Source: Gigantopelta aegis
Taxonomy: Eukaryota; Mollusca; Gastropoda; Neomphalida; Peltospiridae
DNA: 64,000 nt
Direction: 5' to 3'
NCBI RefSeq assembly: GCF_016097555.1
Contig: NW_024533024.1
Location: 48,012-112,011 of the forward strand
Part shown: in pieces, positions 58,370 to 64,000 of the stretch
Layout of the letters: each line of letters opens with the position of its first letter
Position numbering within the stretch: the first letter of the stretch is position 1
The notes under the pieces: generated by a model
The model's input: only the letters and a program-made list of their open reading frames with translations
Told to the model about the DNA's origin: nothing
Database searches by the model: none
Made by a program: the position numbers and the translations under genes

Positions 58370-59383
58370 AATAAAGAAATATGTTCTTGAGCTTTTCCTG
58401 TTCTTCAAGAGTAAATCCAGCAGACAACAAATACAATGATATAGAACCATATCTAATAATAAGACAGTATTATTATTAATAAAATGGATACTGAAGTAAT
58501 TACTTTTCATGATGTGATATAATACTTGCTCCATCGTTGATTTATCTGCTCGAGTACATTCCTGATTGAAACCATATCTTAACACAATTTCCTCATGTAC
58601 TCGATCTTTTATAGAAGCTAATCCAGCCTATATAATAAATACAATACTAATTGTCTTTAAATACTACATTTACCTCTGATTCAGCATAATCAGTAACAAT
58701 ATCTTGTTCATTTACTTCTAACAAGCCAAGGAAAATAGCTACAATCAGACCAGTACGATCTTTACCATGTGCACAATGCATTAACATTGGTAGATTATCA
58801 TCTGATTCATAAGACGTAGGACATCTACAATAGCAGTTTTGTATAATCCAATATATTGAGATATTGTTGTGTGACAGACTGATGATTCATGACAAGTTTT
58901 GCATAGAGCTTGACAAATATATGACTACCAATAAACCAGTCTATAAGTGCTAAACCAGTGACATCCAACGAATTATAAAGTTTAATTGTTTAAAAATGGA
59001 CCATATAAATTCCATGGTCCACATATTAACAAGGTATCGTCGACCAATAGAATTAGGATCGTCTTCTGTTGTTGTGATCCTTCCTTTTTACCCCAACGTC
59101 TGGAGGGTTTTAATTGTTTCACTTCTCCTTTTTTCACTACCCAAACTGGATACAATGATTGTAAGAGTTTCTCGCCATCAGCACGTTCAAATTCAGTTTG
59201 TCTCTCAAATCAAACTATAGATTTAATACCGAGCTGTAAGAAGAGTGATTTATCTTTACTTGTGATGAAATCTGTTTCTTGAAGATCGATATAGGAGGCC
59301 ATCTTTACTTGTTGACCGTGTTTGTTGGTAAGACCAACTCCTCCAGCTTGACGAAAGTTGGGAAGATTTTCGAACGTAGCCAT
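58370..59383 (-). CDS. Tyrosine-phosphatase-like protein PTP-B
   Basis: Start 59,383, MATFENLPNFRQAGGVGLTN; TDFITSKDKSLFLQLGIKSI is identical to PTP-A, after which the sequence diverges. This gene has an extra segment of about 250 bp (58,980-59,220) with no counterpart in PTP-A, interrupted by indels. The P-loop HCAHGKDRTG (about 58,775) is complete, in LPMLMHCAHGKDRTGLIVAI with FLGLLEVNEQDIVTDYAESE. The C-terminus reads EEIVLRYGFNQECTRADKST, MEQVLYHIMK, then GSISLYLLSAGFTLEEQEKL and KNIFL. The frame may run on into the PTP-A promoter; the stop is unclear. The complete CX5RTG site suggests activity. Confidence 0.75.
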
Positions 59384-59408
59384 TATTAACGCAACATAGA
59401 CCGTATTA

Positions 59409-59471
59409 AATCATAGATAGTATAGACTACGTAACCTAACGTATGTTACGTAGTCTATACTATCTATGATT
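59409..59471. repeat. Perfect inverted repeat, 27-bp arms, 9-nt loop
   Basis: Left arm 59,409-59,435 (starts AATCATAGATAGTATAGACT) and right arm 59,445-59,471 are exact reverse complements around CTAACGTAT. It fills most of the 99-bp spacer between the divergent starts of PTP-B (59,383, minus) and the cycloeucalenol cycloisomerase-like gene (59,483, plus). Confidence 0.95.
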
Positions 59472-59482
59472 AAATCCTCTAC

Positions 59483-60315
59483 ATGTTAGCTCCACCCACA
59501 TTACCAGGTGAATTATGGCAGTTACTTTGGAGGGCATCATCATTTAGCAAGCAATTTGGTGAACGTATTATATTATATTACACTATATTATGGATATCTG
59601 TCATGGCAGTTATTGTTAAAATGAGGCTTTACAAAGGCTTCCAGGCTAATGATTATCTCAAAGGGGTGGTGACCCTTTCGCTTCCTTGTGTTCTAATTCC
59701 TCTAATAGTAGCTGATAAGAAGGAAAGACATTTAAAGTTTTTTGAGAGATATATTGTCAAAGCTAACATATTTATTGCCATTCTTAGTTACCTTGGCAAC
59801 CACTTCTTCACTCACTATTTTTACAATATATTAGGTATGCGATATACGGGGTCCTTTAGCTATGGGCTTAAAAATTAACTCTGTTCAGTCTCAATGTATT
59901 TAATGACACATGTTTACTTTCTATCTTATCATGTCCTTGTCACACCACTCCTAAGAGCAGTAGGGCAATATCTTCTCATATAATATGTGGACACAGTATG
60001 TAATGGGCGGAGCATCAGTCATTGTACTCTCAATATTGACTGCGTTCCTAGAGACTTATACTATCAGTAGTTTTCCCTATTATACATATCCTGACTATTA
60101 TAGTATGTTGACTAACAGGTTCTGTATTTTATGGTATGTTCTTCATGGTGAGCTTTCCTGCTTTTTATCTATGATGAATGGGAGACATGGTCTATCGGAC
60201 GTGTCATTATTACATCATTTGGTTGTATATGATGATTATAATGTTACTAGCTGATATTTGGAGATTACAAGTTGTGAACAAAACAATTCCTGCGTGTGTT
60301 CCTTATTCAGTGTAA
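59483..60315 (+). CDS. Cycloeucalenol cycloisomerase-like sterol enzyme
   Basis: Family of plant and algal CPI1, a membrane enzyme that opens the 9,19-cyclopropane ring of cyclopropyl sterols. Start 59,483, MLAPPTLPGELWQLLWRASS; then RIILYYTILWISVMAVIVKM with RLYKGF, VTLSLPCVLIPLIVADKKER, FERYIVKANIFIAILSYLGN and HFFTHYFYNILGMRYT. After indels: MYLMTHVYFLSYHVLVTPLL, VIVLSILTAFLETYTISSFP, YYTYPDYYSMLT, then YDEWETWSIGRVIITSFG and LLADIWRLQVVNK, stop 60,315. The VKANxxIxxxSYxGNxFxTHYFY block and FPYYxYPDxxxMLT block are strongly CPI-like. Total length of about 275 residues fits the family. About four indels; no clear intron. Multiple TM helices are visible. The substrate in this organism is inferred, not known. 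Confidence 0.8.
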
Positions 60316-60657
60316 TTATAATCTTATTACTTTAATATTTGTGGTTGATGCTTCAAAGTGACTATGTATGGTAATATATTTAGTAGTCATACTTTTGGTC
60401 TTGTCAACAGGTAAACTTGCCAATCAAAAACATTGAATCCTTACCATATATGGTCATCATTGAGTCTGTGGTTTCACTGGCCAATACCATATCAAGTAGT
60501 AAAAAAGCAGTAGATGAAATGTCACACATTTTTTTGTTAATCATGTATTAATTATTGGTTGAAAATAAAGACAACTAATAATACTAAACATAAGAGTTAA
60601 AATGGGTCTACTAAGAAATCAAGAAATCTGCTTATTATAAGATGAGGACAGAGTGAG
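60316..60657. other. Convergent spacer, nothing recognised
   Basis: Lies between the 3' ends of the cycloisomerase-like gene and the filamin-repeat gene. AT-rich, no conserved coding segment on either strand. It should hold both genes' 3' ends. Confidence 0.5.
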
Positions 60658-62570
60658 TTATTTATTTTCTACTTTAATAGTGAATGGACTACCAAGGATT
60701 GAGCAGCATCATCATCACCATCGCCCCACATAAAGTACAATTTGTACTCTCCTGATTCCTTAGGACAAAATGATGCTTCAAATGTTTGACTCAGGCATAG
60801 CTTTAAATGTAGATCAGATCTTTTGCAGGGACCTTCCATTTTTGCTCTAAGTGGCCCAGCTCCTGCCCCTTCTAAAGGTGTAATAATTATAGTAGCCAAT
60901 GGACCACTAAACAACACGTTTCTGAGAGCTTCACCACTGCTGTGACTAACATTGGATTACGACTAGCCTCACCAGACTTTGGCTGTGAAGGGACTATCTT
61001 TGATGTGTTGTCCAGCCACGGTAAGTCAATCTTGTAATCACCAGGGGCAATGATGTAAATAGGAGACTTCCATAGTACCATCTAGATTATGACGATTCAA
61101 TAGGCTTGGGGGGGTGTGGTCCTGAAATAGAGACACCCAATGATCCTGGTCCGGCTTCAATCTGGTATTGTCACAATAAATTTAGCAGTCTCTCCAGTGA
61201 CACATGAATCAAACCATTCCTAGTGCTAATACATAACTCTGGTTTGATATCTCGACCTTTTCCTTCAATTTTAATAGTAAAGGGACTTTTAGGTAACTCT
61301 TCTTTCACCCATTTCATAATGAGTTGATACTCACCAGGATCTCGACAAGTTACAGTGACTTTCAACTCCATCATCGCTAGAATCATCAGCTATTAATTTG
61401 GGTTTTGATGGTCCTATCATTCTAACGCCTAAAGGACCAGGTCCAGCTCCAACTTCTCCTTCAATGAAAAATTTTAATGGTTCTCCAACATTGCCACTTT
61501 AAGACCTTCGCCAGTGACCTTCACTTTTGACACATCATTAACAGTAGGACCTTCAATTGGTACATTAAAGGGACTACCTTTTACATGTGGCCTCACCCCA
61601 AAGTACACGAATAGTATAATCTCCTGGAGCTGACGGATGATAAGTTACTTCAATAGCATTTTCCACCATCTTGTTCAGTCATTTCGATAGGTTCTGCTCG
61701 TGAGGGACCCAATATATGAACTCTCATACGTGTAAAGCCAGCATCTTCTTCAAACGTACTGTAAATTTACATGGCTGATCTGTTGTACCAAATTCTAATC
61801 CGGACCAAAGGCTTCAGCTTTGTCAGTATAAACTGGCATACTTTACATTAGCAGTAAATGGAATACCATTGATCTCTTTTCCCATTGACTTTAATTGTAA
61901 CTATATGATCCAGCTACTGTAGGAGTATATTCACATGAGAACTGACCTGTACCTAATGGTCTATATAAACAGGTTTAGAACCAGTGGGGCCTTCACTTTT
62001 AACTTCTAAATCTTTCTGTTGAGTTGTGGGGGACATGATACTTCAATAGATGTCCAGGAGTATTGACTTCACATGATTCCAGACCGGACCAAAAGCAGTA
62101 GAGGTTGGAGTTGCCAGGGTATAGAAGTATTTGATGTGCAGCAGGAGCAGGGGCTGAGGAGGAGGTTTAGGAGGAGACACAACTGGTCACTGTCTCTTCA
62201 GTTTTGGCTGCCTTTGATGTTTACTGTATAGGAACTGACCGTGGGTTTTCGCTTGAGGTTAGGTGATACTGGCGAGGAGTCTTTTTGCGATTTTGAGCCT
62301 TGCTTGGAAACTGATAACTGAATCAAATACATTCATTGATCTCTTGTTGCGCCGGTCTCTAGCTTTCACTCCTCCAGGAGCTGTTGGCGGAGGAGGAGGT
62401 TTAGGAGGAACACTAACCTTTACGTTAGCCAGTCGCTGATGCGGGTGGGGAGGTGGCGGCGGCGGAGGAGCTGGTGGGGAGCAGCAGCTCATGATCCACC
62501 AGTATCACTGCTATCGGTAATTCCCAGCTCTGCAAGGAGTTTCATCAGCTTGAAAATTAATGTCTGCCAT
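60658..62570 (-). CDS. Filamin-repeat protein with proline-rich N-terminus
   Basis: Probably an actin-cytoskeleton scaffold. Start 62,570, MADINFQADET, then (after an indel) AELGITDSSDTGGS and a polyproline segment PPAPPPPPPPHPHQ with VPPKPPPPPTAPGG, suited to EVH1 or profilin binding. From about 62,120 to the end come filamin-type Ig repeats: TAFGPGLESCEVNTPGH, EAFGPELEFGTT, GSPFNVPIEGPTVND with VKVTGEGL, DPGEYQLIMKWVKEELPKSP with FTIKIEGKG, and a last one with ESGEYKLYFMWGDGDD and LGSPFTIKVENK, stop 60,658. The GxGLExxxVNxPxxF and SPFxIxV signatures recur about five to six times. There is no actin-binding CH pair at the N-terminus, unlike filamin. One-base indels occur in most repeats. Confidence 0.75.
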
Positions 62571-64000
62571 ATTGTCTAACAGCCCTGAGTCTATTGCAAC
62601 AATAGTAAACCACCCAATAAACGACCAGAGTCCCTAAATACTTTAGGAAAAACGAGGAGGGAAACCTTTTAAGCTAAACAACCCACGCCCACATCTGACA
62701 ATGACTTATATTGAGGTGAACAGAGATGTATAATGGATGAATAGATGTATACATAATATTACAACAATGAGCATCAAATAGAGTATGAAGGAGTGTCACG
62801 ATGACCTGGTTTATCTGTATACTTAGAACAAGTTGAATACCACCAAATCTTAACCGACTACTGAGGACACTAGTGCAGCACTTCTTCCCATCCTTACCAC
62901 GGGTCGCCAATTAGCATGGACTGCACTCTTTTTACAGAAACAAGGGTTGATTGGTTTTATTTGATAACAGGTTACCACCCGTTGGTTGAGGAAAGCTGGT
63001 ATTTTCTTTTCAGGTGACGATCCAAATCTATTACATTATGATTATGGGTGGAGGATGTCTGGTTTTTTGACAAAGTATTGATACAATAGAACCTACTAGG
63101 AGAACTAAGATCACTTGGTGTGGTGTCTCACTTGAACGAGCCCTTCTTTGTTCATTAGTAAGGACAGTTGGATCAGGGAACCATCTTTGTTTATCGATTT
63201 ATTCATTTTAAGATGCAGCAGACAATACTTTCTTGGCCTTCTCTTTCCTGTAAGTTAGTCCGAGCAATATTCGACCTTCTTTTAGCATTAGCTGCTCTTA
63301 TTCCATCTCCCCTAGCAAACGATATCACCAATAACAAGACAGGAGGGTTCAGAGAAAGGGATATCAGAAACGTCACATAATAAAGTACCCCCATCCACGA
63401 TAGACATGTTCGCTGAGTTTATGAGTTCAATTTCTTTTCTAGAGAAAGGGATGATAAAATTAAAATTACAATACAAACCAAATACCTACTATTATAACAT
63501 TTTCAAGGTTCTTAAATAAACTTTATTGTTGCTAGGAACCCTTTAAAATTATCTATCCAAACAAAGGGTCGAGTGAAAATAATTGCAGGTCCGTAGTTTC
63601 TTAACATACTCCCATTTTCCCTAATTAGAAATTGTATTGTTTTAACAGGGTTTACTTTTGCCCTCCTATATAATATATGTTGTAAGTACTCGGTCCATAA
63701 GAGAAGTGGAAATAAACTAATGTAGAAGGATTGAGACAATAGAAAAGGTCTAAATCCAAAAATAGATAGACATCACATTAAAATGGATAATCTTAGAAAA
63801 TAATAAATCAATAATGTAAAGGACAGAGGATAAAAATGTAATAAAATGGAATATGGGTTTTTCATTTATAACTAATTTAAAACAAATTGGTTAACAAACT
63901 TTTTATTTATTATCAAATTAATAATGGACATCATTTACCTTGTTCAGTTCTTCTTGCCCATAGAGGTAGTGGTGTGGTGGTAGGTCTTGTTTTCAAACCA
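62571..64000. other. Unresolved region with possible minus-strand exons
   Basis: No known gene recognised. On the minus strand MATRGKDGKKCCTSVLSSRL (62,910) and, further upstream, FPDPTVLTNEQRRARSSETP (about 63,180-63,120) and AKRRSNIARTNLQEREGQES (about 63,270) look like coding sequence in composition and could be exons of one gene broken by indels. At the window's end a segment ending before GTAAAT (63,942) reads KQDLPPHHYLYGQEELNK on the minus strand and could be another exon. I cannot link them or name a family. 63,400-63,940 is AT-rich with nothing supported. Confidence 0.3.

Overview
The window looks like nuclear DNA of an early-branching animal, most likely a demosponge. It is AT-rich and gene-dense. 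Introns are tiny (mostly about 30-100 bp, GT-AG) and genes lie back-to-back on both strands. The gene set is metazoan: an NDC80 kinetochore subunit, LIS1, a DOK-type PH/PTB tyrosine-kinase adaptor, filamin-type repeats, two-pore channels, UNC93-like proteins, MED21 and malectin. It also holds genes unusual for bilaterians: a cycloeucalenol cycloisomerase-like enzyme and an mL58 (MRP-L20)-like mitoribosomal protein. Species assignment is inference. No prokaryotic operon, CRISPR array, rRNA or recognisable tRNA was seen.

Layout. 1-1062 is the 5' part of MOCS3 (minus). 1.2-1.7 kb is the first copy of a structured dispersed repeat. 2.06-4.4 kb holds SBDS and PM20D2. 4.5-14.7 kb is a tandem array of two-pore channel genes: copies A and B, and a mini-copy C that joins the first exon to the last ones. 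14.8-17.2 kb is a STAND-type NTPase with TPRs. 17.45-20.2 kb holds two small genes and LIS1. 20.6-26.9 kb holds ATPSCKMT, NDC80 and a DOK-like adaptor. 27.2-33.0 kb is a tandem array of class I methyltransferases (four genes plus remnants) interrupted by repeat copy 2. 33.1-41.1 kb is a housekeeping cluster: AKR7-like reductase, mL58-like protein, CCT6, malectin, RPLP2, MED21 and MMAB. 41.1-55 kb holds a diverged two-pore channel (D) and two duplicated pairs of UNC93-like genes, separated by repeat copies 3 and 4 and fragments of the channel's 3' end. 55-62.6 kb holds DTL/CDT2, two tyrosine-phosphatase paralogues, the cycloeucalenol cycloisomerase-like gene and a proline-rich filamin-repeat gene. 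The last 1.4 kb is unresolved.

Almost every gene, including universally essential ones (SBDS, CCT6, NDC80), carries one or more single-base insertions or deletions, often in homopolymers. A read-level error rate is the simplest explanation, so 'broken' genes here should not be called pseudogenes on frameshifts alone. Coordinates of multi-exon genes are spans from start codon to stop codon, and ends are approximate where an indel falls near them.

Most notable observations: (1) a multi-copy element of about 350 nt with a conserved TATA-like box 28-29 bp upstream, complementary ends, internal hairpins and a terminal T-run, which looks like a Pol III-type structured RNA gene; (2) a dispersed paired motif, TCAYRTGA-N3-TCAYRTGA, in introns and spacers across the window; (3) repeated recent duplication of channel and transporter genes with in-frame minisatellite change; (4) a plant-type sterol cyclopropane isomerase in an apparent animal genome.
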